Shown: positions 1-7,525 of the stretch, piece after piece
Position numbering within the stretch: position 1 is the stretch's first letter
Layout: every line of letters starts with the position of its first letter
Source: Acidobacteriota bacterium
GTDB taxonomy: Bacteria; Acidobacteriota; Thermoanaerobaculia; Gp7-AA8
DNA length: 64,000 nucleotides
NCBI GenBank assembly: GCA_003223645.1
Contig: QHVT01000010.1
Coordinates: forward strand, 124,001 to 188,000
Reading direction: 5' to 3'
Program-made: the position numbers and the translations under genes
The notes under the pieces: model-generated
Databases searched by the model: none
Seen by the model: only the letters and a program-made list of their open reading frames with translations
What the model was told of the DNA's origin: nothing

Positions 1-1140
1 ATCGCCTACGCTGTCGCGGCCGCGTACTTTTTTCTGACCTTCAATCTCCTGGCGTTCATCTTCGAAACGATGAAGCATGTCGTGACGCAGCTGATCGGCT
101 ACACCGCGGAAGGCGCGAAGCTGGTATTCGGGCCGTTGGGTGATCCGGCAACAATCGGCGTCATCTTCGCGACGCAGATTCTGCCGACGATCATCTTCAT
201 CGCATCGATCTTCGCGGTCCTCTACTACATCGGCGTGATGCCGATCGTGGTGCGTTTCTTCGCAAAGCTGATGCTGCGCTTCATGGGAACGTCGGGCGCG
301 GAGTCGACGTCGGTCGCCGCGTCGATCTTCATGGGACAGACCGAGGCGCCGCTGACGATCCGGCCGTTCCTCGACCGCATGACGCAGTCCGAGCTGATGA
401 CGATCATGACCGCGGGCATGGCGCACGTGTCCGGCGGCATCATGGCGGCGTACGTGATGATCGCGCACGTCGATGTCACGCACCTTCTCACTGCGGTGAT
501 CATGACCGCGCCCGGCGCGATCATGATGTCGAAGATTTTCGTGCCGGAAACCGAGCAGCCCGAGACCGGCGGCGAAGCGAAGATTGAAGTCCCGAAGCAG
601 GACGTCAACGTCATCGACGCCGCGGGACGCGGGGCGATCGAGGGCTTGCACCTCTCCCTCAACGTCGCCGGAATGCTGATCGCATTCGTCGCGCTCGTCG
701 CGCTGGTGAACGGCTTGTTCGGATACGTGCACGGCTGGCTCGCCGGCACGGCCCCGGCGATCGCGGCGTATTTCCCCGCCAGTCTCGACACGCTGCTGGG
801 ATGGATCTTCCGTCCGATCGCCTGGGCGATGGGCGTGTCATGGAAAGACGCGCCGATCGTCGGCCAGCTCCTCGGCACGCGTATGGTGCTCAACGAGTTC
901 ATCGCGTTCCTGAACCTCGGCAAGATTCCGGCAGGCGTGCTCGATCCGCGCAGCAAGATCATCGTGACGTACGCGCTCTGCGGCTTCGCGAACTTCTCGT
1001 CCATCGCGATTCAGATCGGCGGCATCGGCTCGCTCGCCCCGTCGCGCCGCGGCGACCTCGCCCGCCTCGGCTTCCGCGCGATGATTGCCGGCACGCTCGC
1101 AAACTTCCTCACGGCGACGATCGCGGGAATGCTGTTGTAG
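1..1140 (+). CDS. NupC-family (CNT) nucleoside transporter, 5' end missing
   Basis: Concentrative nucleoside transporter that would import nucleosides across the inner membrane with a cation gradient. The frame is open from base 1, so the ATG at position 70 is internal and the true start lies outside the window. The visible part has alternating hydrophobic segments and conserved CNT core text, including GQTEAPLTIRPF and the MTAGMAHVSGGIMAAYV region, where family members bind the nucleoside and the coupling ion. The C-terminal half (LVNGLFGYVHGWL, then CGFANFSSIAIQIGG) also fits the family. It ends in TAG and converges on hemL across a long inverted repeat that could terminate both transcripts. 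The substrate cannot be told from sequence alone. Confidence 0.9.
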   Translation: MAYAVAAAYFFLTFNLLAFIFETMKHVVTQLIGYTAEGAKLVFGPLGDPATIGVIFATQILPTIIFIASIFAVLYYIGVMPIVVRFFAKLMLRFMGTSGAESTSVAASIFMGQTEAPLTIRPFLDRMTQSELMTIMTAGMAHVSGGIMAAYVMIAHVDVTHLLTAVIMTAPGAIMMSKIFVPETEQPETGGEAKIEVPKQDVNVIDAAGRGAIEGLHLSLNVAGMLIAFVALVALVNGLFGYVHGWLAGTAPAIAAYFPASLDTLLGWIFRPIAWAMGVSWKDAPIVGQLLGTRMVLNEFIAFLNLGKIPAGVLDPRSKIIVTYALCGFANFSSIAIQIGGIGSLAPSRRGDLARLGFRAMIAGTLANFLTATIAGMLL

Positions 1141-1150
1141 CTCAATCCCA

Positions 1151-1255
1151 TGTCATCCCGAGCGTGAGCGAGGGACCTGGGGTTCGGGTGGCGGCACGAA
1201 ACTCGTGCCTTGGCGCCCCGCCCGCCCAGGTCCCTCGCTCGCGCTCGGGATGACA
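1151..1255. repeat. Long inverted repeat between convergent genes
   Basis: The arms 1151-1180 and 1226-1255 are near-perfect reverse complements built around TGTCATCCCGAGCG and GAGGGACCT, with about 45 bases between them. The element fills the gap between the stops of the transporter and hemL. It may act as a bidirectional terminator, but no T-tract is evident, so this is inference. It belongs to the palindromic elements scattered through the window. Confidence 0.8.
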
Positions 1256-1260
1256 AAACA

Positions 1261-2550
1261 TTACGTCGAATACTCCCACGCGACTTTCTTCAGCACGCGA
1301 TCGGCGCGCTCGATCAGCTGAAGAATGTCTTTCTTCGCGTGCGCCGCGGAGAAGAACGCCGCTTCGAGTTGCGACGGCGGCAAGTACACGCCCTCGGACA
1401 GCATGAGGTGGAAGAAGCGCGCGAACTTTTCGCGGTTCGATTGGTTCGCGGACTCGAAGTCTGTCACCGGCCCTTCGGTGAAGAAGAGCGTCCACATCGA
1501 GCCGACCCGATTGAACGTGATCGGCACTCCATGTTTCTCCGCCGCCTTGCGCACGCCCTCTTCGAATTCGCTGGTGCGCTCTTCGAGATCGTCGTAGATC
1601 GAGGAGTTGCGCAGCACGCTGAGCGTCGCGCGTCCCGACGCGACGGCGAGCGGATTTCCAGACAGCGTTCCGGCCTGATACATCGGACCGAGCGGCGAGA
1701 CGAGCTCCATCAATTTGCGCGACGCGCCGTAGGCGCCGATCGGCATGCCGCCGCCGATGATTTTTCCGAGCGTGGTGATGTCGGGCTTGATGTCGTACAA
1801 CGCCTGCGCGCCGCCGTAGGCGACGCGGAATCCGGTCATCACTTCGTCGAGGATCAGGAGCGATCCTTTTTCATCGCAGATCTCGCGCAGTCCTTGGAGG
1901 AATCCCGGCTGCGGCGGAATGCAGCCCATGTTTCCGGCGACCGGCTCGACGATGATCGCCGCGACGTCATCCGTCATCGCCTCGCGCACGGCTTTGAGAT
2001 CGTTGTACGGAACGCTCAGCGTCAGCGCCGTCACTTCCTTCGGCACGCCCGCGGAATCCGGCAGGTTGAACGTCGCGCCGCCCGATCCCGCTTTCACGAG
2101 GAGCGAGTCGACGTGGCCGTGATAGCCGCCGTCGAATTTCATGATCGTGTTGCGCCCGGTCGCCGCGCGCGCGAGCCGCAGCGCGCTCATCGTCGCCTCC
2201 GTGCCGGAATTGACGAGCCGCACCATCTCCATCGACGGCACGGCCTGCACGATCATCTCCGCGATCTCGATCTCGGCCGCCGTCGGCGCGCCGAACGAGA
2301 AGCCGCGCGTCGCCGCCTTCTTCACCGCCTCGACGACGTAGCGGTGGCAGTGGCCGAGGATCATCGGCCCCCACGAACCGACACAATCGATGTATTGAAG
2401 GTTGTCGGCGTCGAAGACGCGTGAGCCGAGGGCCATGTCGATGAACGGCGGCGTGCCGCCCACACCGCGGAACGCGCGCACCGGCGAGTTCACGCCGCCG
2501 GGGATCACTTCCTGTGCGCGTTGAAAGAGAGATTCCGAGTTTTTGCCCAT
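1261..2550 (-). CDS. hemL: glutamate-1-semialdehyde 2,1-aminomutase
   Basis: PLP enzyme of the C5 tetrapyrrole pathway that converts glutamate-1-semialdehyde to 5-aminolevulinate in the cytoplasm. The 429-residue product has the usual family length. It shows the class III aminotransferase signature: the N-terminal VIPGGVNSPVRAF, the cofactor region LLILDEVMTGFRVAYGG, and the active-site lysine in TLGKIIGGGMPIGAYG. VNSGTEATMSALRLAR is the conserved phosphate-binding stretch. The start at 2550 gives the expected N-terminus (MGKNSESLFQRA). No other haem gene is adjacent. It faces the nucleoside transporter, and upstream lies a nested inverted repeat. Confidence 0.96.
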   Translation of the reverse strand: MGKNSESLFQRAQEVIPGGVNSPVRAFRGVGGTPPFIDMALGSRVFDADNLQYIDCVGSWGPMILGHCHRYVVEAVKKAATRGFSFGAPTAAEIEIAEMIVQAVPSMEMVRLVNSGTEATMSALRLARAATGRNTIMKFDGGYHGHVDSLLVKAGSGGATFNLPDSAGVPKEVTALTLSVPYNDLKAVREAMTDDVAAIIVEPVAGNMGCIPPQPGFLQGLREICDEKGSLLILDEVMTGFRVAYGGAQALYDIKPDITTLGKIIGGGMPIGAYGASRKLMELVSPLGPMYQAGTLSGNPLAVASGRATLSVLRNSSIYDDLEERTSEFEEGVRKAAEKHGVPITFNRVGSMWTLFFTEGPVTDFESANQSNREKFARFFHLMLSEGVYLPPSQLEAAFFSAAHAKKDILQLIERADRVLKKVAWEYST

Positions 2551-2561
2551 AGAGGCGTGGG

Positions 2562-2757
2562 ATTAAATCAGAAAGCAAAAAGCGGAAAGCAAAAATGATT
2601 GATGGGAAATCAACCCAGCCCTCGTCATGCTGAGCCGCGTAGACGGCGAAGCATCTCAAACGACGCGAGTGTCGCATTTCGAGAGCCTTCGGCGTCTGCG
2701 CGCCTCAGGATGACGCTCGATTTCTGCTTTCTGCTTTTTGATTTCTGCTTTTCATCA
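2562..2757. repeat. Nested pair of inverted repeats
   Basis: The inner element 2621-2719 has arms around CTCGTCATGCTGAGCCGC and GCGCCTCAGGATGACG. It belongs to the same family as 20164-20265, and a single arm recurs near 43391-43440. An outer pair flanks it: purine-rich AGAAAGCAAAAAGCGGAAAG at 2566-2590, and its mirror TTTCTGCTTTCTGC at about 2722-2757. The outer right arm touches the stop codon of the sugar transferase. Single copies of the outer word recur near 42225-42240 and 43455-43475. Confidence 0.7.
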
Positions 2758-4164
2758 GTACGCGTTTTCGTGGCGCAAACCGCGCACGACCGTCAGGAAC
2801 AGAATCTTCACGTCGAGGAGCAGCGACCAGTTCTCGATGTAGTAGAGGTCGTGCTCGATGCGCATGCGGATGGACGTGTTGCCGCGCCAGCCGTGCACCT
2901 GCGCCCAGCCGGTCATGCCGGCGCGCACTTTGTGGCGCAGCATGTAGTGCGGAAATTCGGAGCGGAACTGCTCGACGAATTCGGGGCGCTCGGGACGCGG
3001 GCCGATCACGCTCATGTCGCCGACGAGCACGTTCCACAGCTGCGGCAGCTCGTCGAGCGACCACGCGCGGATCACGCGTCCCACGCGCGTGCGGCGCGGA
3101 TCGTCTTTCTCCGCCCACACCGCGCCAGTCGCGTTCTCGGCACCGACACGCATCGATCGAAACTTCACGATCTCGAACGGCTTGCCGTCGAGTCCCATCC
3201 GAATCTGCCGATAGAAAATCGGACGGCCGTCCTCCAGCCAGATCGCCAGCGCGACGATGAGCATCACCGGCGACAGCACGATCAGCGCGGCCCCGGCGAC
3301 GATGAGATCGAACGCGCGTTTGACGATGCGGCTCCAGCCTTCGATGCGCGTCTCCGACAGGTTGATGGTCGGCAGTCCGTCGAGGTCTTCGACGCGCGAA
3401 CGCAAAACCATGAATTGCAGGAGATCGGGGACGACGTGGATCGACACGAGCGAGCGTGTCAGCCGGTCGAGGAGCTGCATCATCGCCTGCGACGACGCGT
3501 GCGGCAGCGCGACGAAGACGTGATCGATCTCGTGCTCGCGCACGACTTCTTCGGCGTCGTCGATCGTGCCGAGGCATTCGAGATTGCCGAGTGAGGCATC
3601 GTCGCCGTTGCGGAGATAACCGACGATGCCGAATCCGAGCTGATCGCGCTGCGCGTTCATCCGTTCGAGCACCGCGCGCGCGAGCTCGCCGTTGCCGGCA
3701 ATCAGCACGCGCTCGAGATCTTTTCCGTCGCGATGGCGTCGCTCGACGATCGCGCGCACGAGCGTGCGTCCCGCGATTACGAGCACGATCGCGAGACCCA
3801 GGAACATCGCCAGCGTCGCGCGCGAATAGAGAACGTCGCCGTGTCCCGGCCGCACCCAAAGCAGGACGCCAGATAACACGACGGTCGCGACGACGGAGCC
3901 GATCGCGACAGACAACCACTCCTCGGCTTTCCCGCGCGTCGGGCGGATGCGATAGAGACCCTGCACCGCGAATGCGAGCGGGAAGACGATCGTCACGATC
4001 GGCAGAATCGCGGCGTAGGTCGCGAGATCCTGTTGGCCTTTCGTGACGGGGATGACTTCGAATTGAAAGCGCAGGAACCACGCGCAGAGCATCGCCAGGT
4101 TCGACGCGATGGCGTCGTTGATCAGGTAGACCGTGGCGAGCGCCTTGTGTTTTTTCTCGATCAT
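2755..4164 (-). CDS. undecaprenyl-phosphate sugar phosphotransferase (WcaJ/WbaP-like)
   Basis: Polyprenyl glycosylphosphotransferase that starts surface-polysaccharide synthesis by moving a sugar-1-phosphate to undecaprenyl phosphate at the inner membrane. The N-terminal half has several transmembrane segments (LAMLCAWFLRF, IVTIVFPLAFAV) and a CoA-binding-like central domain (VLIAGNGELARAVLERM). The C-terminal catalytic domain starts near KRAFDLIVAGAALIV and has FRSMRV, RRTRVGRVIRAWSLDELPQL and the VIGPRPERPEFV motif of the bacterial sugar transferase family. The start is set at 4164 (469 aa): its ATG overlaps the TGA of the upstream glycosyltransferase in an ATGA junction. Longer N-terminal readings fall inside that gene. 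It is the last gene of a coupled three-gene operon. Confidence 0.92.
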   Translation of the reverse strand: MIEKKHKALATVYLINDAIASNLAMLCAWFLRFQFEVIPVTKGQQDLATYAAILPIVTIVFPLAFAVQGLYRIRPTRGKAEEWLSVAIGSVVATVVLSGVLLWVRPGHGDVLYSRATLAMFLGLAIVLVIAGRTLVRAIVERRHRDGKDLERVLIAGNGELARAVLERMNAQRDQLGFGIVGYLRNGDDASLGNLECLGTIDDAEEVVREHEIDHVFVALPHASSQAMMQLLDRLTRSLVSIHVVPDLLQFMVLRSRVEDLDGLPTINLSETRIEGWSRIVKRAFDLIVAGAALIVLSPVMLIVALAIWLEDGRPIFYRQIRMGLDGKPFEIVKFRSMRVGAENATGAVWAEKDDPRRTRVGRVIRAWSLDELPQLWNVLVGDMSVIGPRPERPEFVEQFRSEFPHYMLRHKVRAGMTGWAQVHGWRGNTSIRMRIEHDLYYIENWSLLLDVKILFLTVVRGLRHENAY

Positions 4165-5231
4165 CGAAGCGTCTGGAGCTGCGCGCGAAACTCCCGATCG
4201 AAGCGTGCACGCGAAAACCGCTCCGCGTGCGCGCGAATGGCCGGGCGATCCCACTCGCGCGACTCGACTGCATCGAGAGCGCTGCGAAGCGAGTCTACCT
4301 CCGGCCGGTCGAAGAAAATTCCTGTCACGCCCTCCACTAACGTATCGAGGACGCCGCCCTCGCGCAATGCAACGACCGGTATACCCAGCGCCATCGCCTC
4401 CAGCGGCACGATCCCGAAATCCTCGACGCCCGGCAAGATCAGGCTTTGGGCGCGTGCGAGCCGCGCGATGATCTCCGCCCTCGATACGGAGCCCAGCATC
4501 TCGACGTTTGTTTTGCCTCGGCGCTTCAGCTCGTCGAACAGCGGACCGCCTCCGATCACGACCAGCTTCTTGCCCGTCGCAAACGCGAGCTCGACTTTCT
4601 TGTACGGCACGAGCGCGGAGACGATCACGTGATAGTCGCCGCGCTCGTTCTCGATCGGCGCCGACAAAAACGCGTCATCGACATACGGATGCACGACCTC
4701 GGCGTCGCGTTTGTAGTAGCGCTGAATGCGATCGCGAACGAAGCGCGAGTTCGCGACGAAGCGCGTCACTTCATTCGCAGTCGTGACGTCCCACCGCCGC
4801 AGCCACGGCGCGATCGACATCGCCGCCGCGCGCCGCAGCGGACGCGAGCGCGGGAAGTAGTCGTCGAAGCGGTCCCATATGTAGCGCATCGGCGTGTGGC
4901 AATAAGAGAGATGTGGTAGCCCGCGCGCGTTCACACCTTTCGCGACGCAGTGGCTCGACGAGACCACGAGGTCGTACGCGCTGAGGTCCCACTTGCGCAC
5001 CGCGTGCGGAAAGAGCGGAAGCAGTCGCCGATAGTCGCTCGTCGTCCGCGCGAGCTTCTGCACGTTCGACGTGATGATGTTGCGCGACTCGATCTTCGAC
5101 GACACGGAGCCGGGAAAATGGAAGAGCGTGAAGAGATCGGCGTCGGGCAGAATGTCGAGGATCGCTTCGAGCACCGCCTCGCCGCCGCGCATGCCGGTGA
5201 GCCAGTCATGGATGACCGCGACGCGGCTCAT
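4161..5231 (-). CDS. glycosyltransferase family 4 protein
   Basis: GT-B fold retaining glycosyltransferase, probably adding a sugar to a lipid-linked oligosaccharide or exopolysaccharide repeat. The acceptor N-terminal domain begins MSRVAVIHDWLTGMRGGE, and this HDWL.GMRGGE motif is typical of GT4 enzymes. The C-terminal nucleotide-sugar site is seen in VIGGGPLFDELKRRG and in the EX7E region LPGVEDFGIVPLEAMALG. The start at 5231 is preferred over the longer 5288 reading because it begins at this motif and forms an ATGA overlap with the zinc-ribbon gene upstream. It overlaps the sugar transferase downstream by 4 bp, so the three are probably translated together. Confidence 0.93.
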   Translation of the reverse strand: MSRVAVIHDWLTGMRGGEAVLEAILDILPDADLFTLFHFPGSVSSKIESRNIITSNVQKLARTTSDYRRLLPLFPHAVRKWDLSAYDLVVSSSHCVAKGVNARGLPHLSYCHTPMRYIWDRFDDYFPRSRPLRRAAAMSIAPWLRRWDVTTANEVTRFVANSRFVRDRIQRYYKRDAEVVHPYVDDAFLSAPIENERGDYHVIVSALVPYKKVELAFATGKKLVVIGGGPLFDELKRRGKTNVEMLGSVSRAEIIARLARAQSLILPGVEDFGIVPLEAMALGIPVVALREGGVLDTLVEGVTGIFFDRPEVDSLRSALDAVESREWDRPAIRAHAERFSRARFDREFRAQLQTLR

Positions 5232-5407
5232 TGGGCTTTCTTCGGCTCGGGCGTCGACGCCAGCGGATACTCGTCCTTCGCCGCACATTCATTGCAGATA
5301 TGATCGTTCCGGAAGTACTCCTCGGCCGGAATGACGGCCAGGCACTGAACGCAAACGTGCCTGCCGGTCCTCTCCGGAAGCTCGCGCGGCGGAGGATCAT
5401 CGTGCAT
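5228..5407 (-). CDS. 59-aa zinc-ribbon microprotein at head of glycosylation operon
   Basis: Short gene of 59 codons plus stop. The product has two CxxC pairs, C19-V-Q-C22 and C38-N-E-C41, in the arrangement of a small zinc ribbon. It has a proline-rich, charged N-terminus and a lysine-ending tail. Its TGA overlaps the ATG of the family 4 glycosyltransferase (ATGA), which argues that it is translated and coupled to it. An in-frame TAG lies just upstream, so the ATG at 5407 is the only reasonable start, although I see no clear Shine-Dalgarno sequence. The function is unknown. It could be a metal-binding regulator or adaptor of the operon. Confidence 0.62.
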   Translation of the reverse strand: MHDDPPPRELPERTGRHVCVQCLAVIPAEEYFRNDHICNECAAKDEYPLASTPEPKKAQ

Positions 5408-5419
5408 GGAATGGACATT

Positions 5420-5515
5420 CTAGGCGCACAGGCGCAGAGGCTCATAGGCTCATAGGCTCGCGATTCCGCGGCCGCTATGAGCCTATGCGCCCATGAGCCT
5501 CTGAGCCTCTGAGCT
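5420..5515. repeat. Inverted array of short words (CATAGGCTC family)
   Basis: The left arm is a run of near-tandem words such as GAGGCTCATAGGCTCATAGG. The right arm is the reverse-complement run (CTATGAGCCTATGCGCCC, then GAGCCTCTGAGCC). A GC-rich centre (CGCGGCCGC) lies between them. Related words recur at 38431-38465 and 39165-39255. It occupies the divergent gap between the zinc-ribbon gene and the pirin gene. Confidence 0.75.
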
Positions 5516-5558
5516 TCGGTCGGAATGCTGCGTTGTTTACGAGGGCAGGAGCAAAAGC

Positions 5559-6251
5559 ATGATCACCATCCGGAAAGCGGAAGAGCGCGGCCATTTCGAT
5601 CACGGGTGGCTCGACACCTACCACACGTTTTCGTTCGCCGATTACTACGATGCCGACTTCATGGGATTCCGCGCGCTGCGCGTGATCAATGACGATCGCA
5701 TCGCGGCGGGGCGCGGGTTCGGGACGCACGGACATCGGGACATGGAGATCATCACGTACGTGCTCGACGGCTCGCTCGAGCATCGCGACTCGATGGGCAC
5801 TGGTTCGATCATCCGCCCCGGCGACGTGCAACGCATGAGCGCAGGGACCGGCGTGATGCACAGCGAAAAGAATGCGTCGCTCGAGGAGCAGTTGCGTCTC
5901 CTGCAAATCTGGATTCTGCCGGAGCGCCGCGGCATCACGCCGGGATACGAGCAGAAAGAGTTCTCGGCAGAAGAGCGGACGGGAACGCTGCGCCTCGTCG
6001 CGGCGAATGACGCGCGCGACGGCGCGATTACGATTCATCAGGACGTGCAGCTCTACGCGTCGCTGCTGAATGGCGGACCGGTGACACACGAATTTGCGTC
6101 CGGACGCTACGGCTGGCTGCAGGCCGCGAAGGGAAACGCCGAGATCAACGGACAGAAGTTGAAGGAAGGCGACGGCGCGGCGATCTCGGACGAGCAAAGC
6201 GTGACGATCAGCGGGAGCGGGGCGGAGATTTTGTTGTTTGATTTGAATTAA
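5559..6251 (+). CDS. pirin family protein
   Basis: Bicupin metalloprotein of the pirin/YhhW type; characterised relatives act as quercetin 2,3-dioxygenase or redox-sensing proteins. The 230-residue product has the N-terminal cupin typical of the family (DTYHTFSFADYYD) and metal ligands at H57, H59, H101 and E103 in GTHGHRDMEI and GVMHSEKN. These match the pirin metal site in identity and spacing. The C-terminal cupin is short, as in YhhW. It is a single gene between two inverted repeats. The physiological substrate is not evident from context. Confidence 0.93.
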   Translation: MITIRKAEERGHFDHGWLDTYHTFSFADYYDADFMGFRALRVINDDRIAAGRGFGTHGHRDMEIITYVLDGSLEHRDSMGTGSIIRPGDVQRMSAGTGVMHSEKNASLEEQLRLLQIWILPERRGITPGYEQKEFSAEERTGTLRLVAANDARDGAITIHQDVQLYASLLNGGPVTHEFASGRYGWLQAAKGNAEINGQKLKEGDGAAISDEQSVTISGSGAEILLFDLN

Positions 6252-6326
6252 TTGACGGTTGCGTAGTCGCGCGGTTGCGCAGCAAAAGCGCCGCGTAACC
6301 GCGCGACTGCGTAACCGCGTAACCGA
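6252..6326. repeat. Inverted array of GCGGTTGCG words
   Basis: The left arm TTGCGTAGTCGCGCGGTTGC pairs with the right arm CGCGTAACCGCGCGACTGCG across a short AAAAGC centre. Each arm is built of near-tandem words of about 8-10 bp. The same family recurs at 52632-52712. It fills the whole gap between pirin and the thioesterase gene, so any ribosome-binding site for the latter lies inside the repeat. Confidence 0.78.
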
Positions 6327-6812
6327 ATGCTGCTCCTCTTTCGCTTCCTGCGCGTCGTGATCGCGAGCATCTTTCGCTCGCGCATCGACCCGCTCGGCGA
6401 ATCGATCGTGCACTTCCTGGTGCTGCCGCACGACTGCGATCTCAACATTCATCTGAATGCCGGCCGCTATCTCAGCTTCATGGACGTCGCGCGCATCGAT
6501 CTCATCGGACGCACGCGGCTCGGACGCGGCCTCCTGAAGAAAGGCTGGCGCCCGATCATGGGCGGCTGTCAGGTCTTGTATCGCCGCGAGATCCGTCCGT
6601 TCGAGCGTTTCCGCATCCGCTCGCGCGTCATCGGATGGGACGAGAAGTGGTTCTATCTCGAGCACATCGCGGAGAAAGGCGCGGACACGTTCTGTGCGAA
6701 GGCGACCGTGCGCACGCTGATTCGCGGCAAGAGCGGAAACGTGAAGCCGCAGGATGTGCTCGCGCTCGTCGGCGCGGAGGGTTTGAGATCGCCGGAATAT
6801 GAAACATTCTGA
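6327..6812 (+). CDS. acyl-CoA thioesterase-like (THEM6-like hotdog) protein
   Basis: The 161-residue protein has a single hotdog fold of the 4HBT/THEM6-like group. Typical stretches are LPHDCDLNIHLNAGRYLSFMD (the N-x-H-x-N-x-x-Y-x-x-x-x-D type active-site helix), then KKGWRPIMGGCQVLYRREIR and the strand WDEKWFYLEHI. Members hydrolyse acyl thioesters, but the substrate here is unknown. The N-terminus is hydrophobic and could associate with the membrane. The ATG lies directly after an inverted repeat with no clear Shine-Dalgarno sequence. The gene is followed by another repeat and then nth on the same strand. Confidence 0.82.
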   Translation: MLLLFRFLRVVIASIFRSRIDPLGESIVHFLVLPHDCDLNIHLNAGRYLSFMDVARIDLIGRTRLGRGLLKKGWRPIMGGCQVLYRREIRPFERFRIRSRVIGWDEKWFYLEHIAEKGADTFCAKATVRTLIRGKSGNVKPQDVLALVGAEGLRSPEYETF

Positions 6813-6873
6813 GTGGAGCGGCGGCCGCCGGATTCTCGCGAGGGTCGGCGGCCGAGAGCGGCCGCCGCTCTAC
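6813..6873. repeat. GTGGAGCGGCGGCCGC-family inverted repeat
   Basis: It runs from GTGGAGCGGCGGCCGCCGGA to GCGGCCGCCGCTCTAC and is self-complementary around a central TCTCGCGAG. Relatives lie at 9918-9941 (inside a perfect palindrome), 18006-18083, 42318-42375 and, within a coding sequence, at 58031-58100. It sits between the thioesterase gene and nth. Confidence 0.82.
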
Positions 6874-6880
6874 AAGACCT

Positions 6881-7501
6881 ATGAAACGAACTGAGAAAGC
6901 GAAAAAGATCGGCGAGATCCTCGATCGCCTCTACCCGCAGCCGCCGATCCCGCTCGCGCACCGCGATCCGTTCACGCTCCTCATCGCCGTGCTCCTCTCC
7001 GCGCAAACGACCGACGCGCAGGTCAACAAAGTCACGCCCGCGCTCTTCGCTCGCGCGAGCACGCCTCTGGAAATGGCGGCGCTGAGCGAAAGCGAAATTC
7101 ACTCCTTCATCAAGAGCTGCGGCCTCGCTCCATCGAAGGCGCGCAACATCAAGAAGCTTGCGCACAAACTGCTCGACGAATACGGCGGACAAGTTCCGCG
7201 CGACATCGATGAGCTCGAGAAACTTCCCGGCGTCGGACACAAAACCGCCAGCGTCGTGATGACGCAGGCGTTCGGCGAGCCGGCGTTCCCGGTCGACACG
7301 CACATCCATCGACTCGCGCAGCGCTGGAAGTTGTCGAAAGGGAAAAATGTCGAACAGACGGAAGCGGACTTGAAGAAAGTCTTCCCACGCGACGAATGGG
7401 CGCGCCGTCATCTGCAGATCATTTATTTCGGCCGCGAGTATTGTCCCGCCCGCTCGCACGAGCCTGACAGCTGCCCCATTTGTGCTTGGGCGCGCAAATA
7501 A
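6881..7501 (+). CDS. nth: endonuclease III (DNA glycosylase/AP lyase)
   Basis: Base-excision repair enzyme that removes oxidised pyrimidines and cleaves the abasic site. The helix-hairpin-helix motif is LPGVGHKTASVV, with catalytic K121, and the catalytic aspartate is D139 in FPVDTHIHRL. The length (206 aa) is normal. The C-terminal iron-sulphur loop is atypical. It has C188, C198 and C201 only, in the pattern C-x9-C-x2-C, instead of the four-cysteine C-x6-C-x2-C-x5-C of the E. coli enzyme, and the protein ends five residues after C201. I recall similar three-cysteine tails in other bacterial lineages, so this may be a subfamily trait rather than damage. Confidence 0.94.
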   Translation: MKRTEKAKKIGEILDRLYPQPPIPLAHRDPFTLLIAVLLSAQTTDAQVNKVTPALFARASTPLEMAALSESEIHSFIKSCGLAPSKARNIKKLAHKLLDEYGGQVPRDIDELEKLPGVGHKTASVVMTQAFGEPAFPVDTHIHRLAQRWKLSKGKNVEQTEADLKKVFPRDEWARRHLQIIYFGREYCPARSHEPDSCPICAWARK

Positions 7502-7513
7502 CCTTGCTATAAT
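7486..7513 (+). promoter_or_regulatory. Extended -10 promoter, near-leaderless
   Basis: A perfect TATAAT at 7508-7513 is preceded by TGC (extended -10). A weak -35, TTGGGC, lies at 7486-7491 with a 16-bp spacer. Transcription would start near 7520, only a few bases before the GTG at 7526, giving an almost leaderless mRNA. It overlaps the end of nth. Confidence 0.6.
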
Positions 7514-7525
7514 CACCGCCGTCCC

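Noticed and set aside
1210-2424. Long open frame (404 aa) on the plus strand, antisense to hemL
   Set aside because: Arg/His-rich composition typical of the antisense of a high-GC gene; hemL on the other strand is a textbook match.
5475-6665. 396-aa minus-strand frame across the pirin and thioesterase genes
   Set aside because: Shadow of two well-supported genes; no domain and Arg/His-rich.
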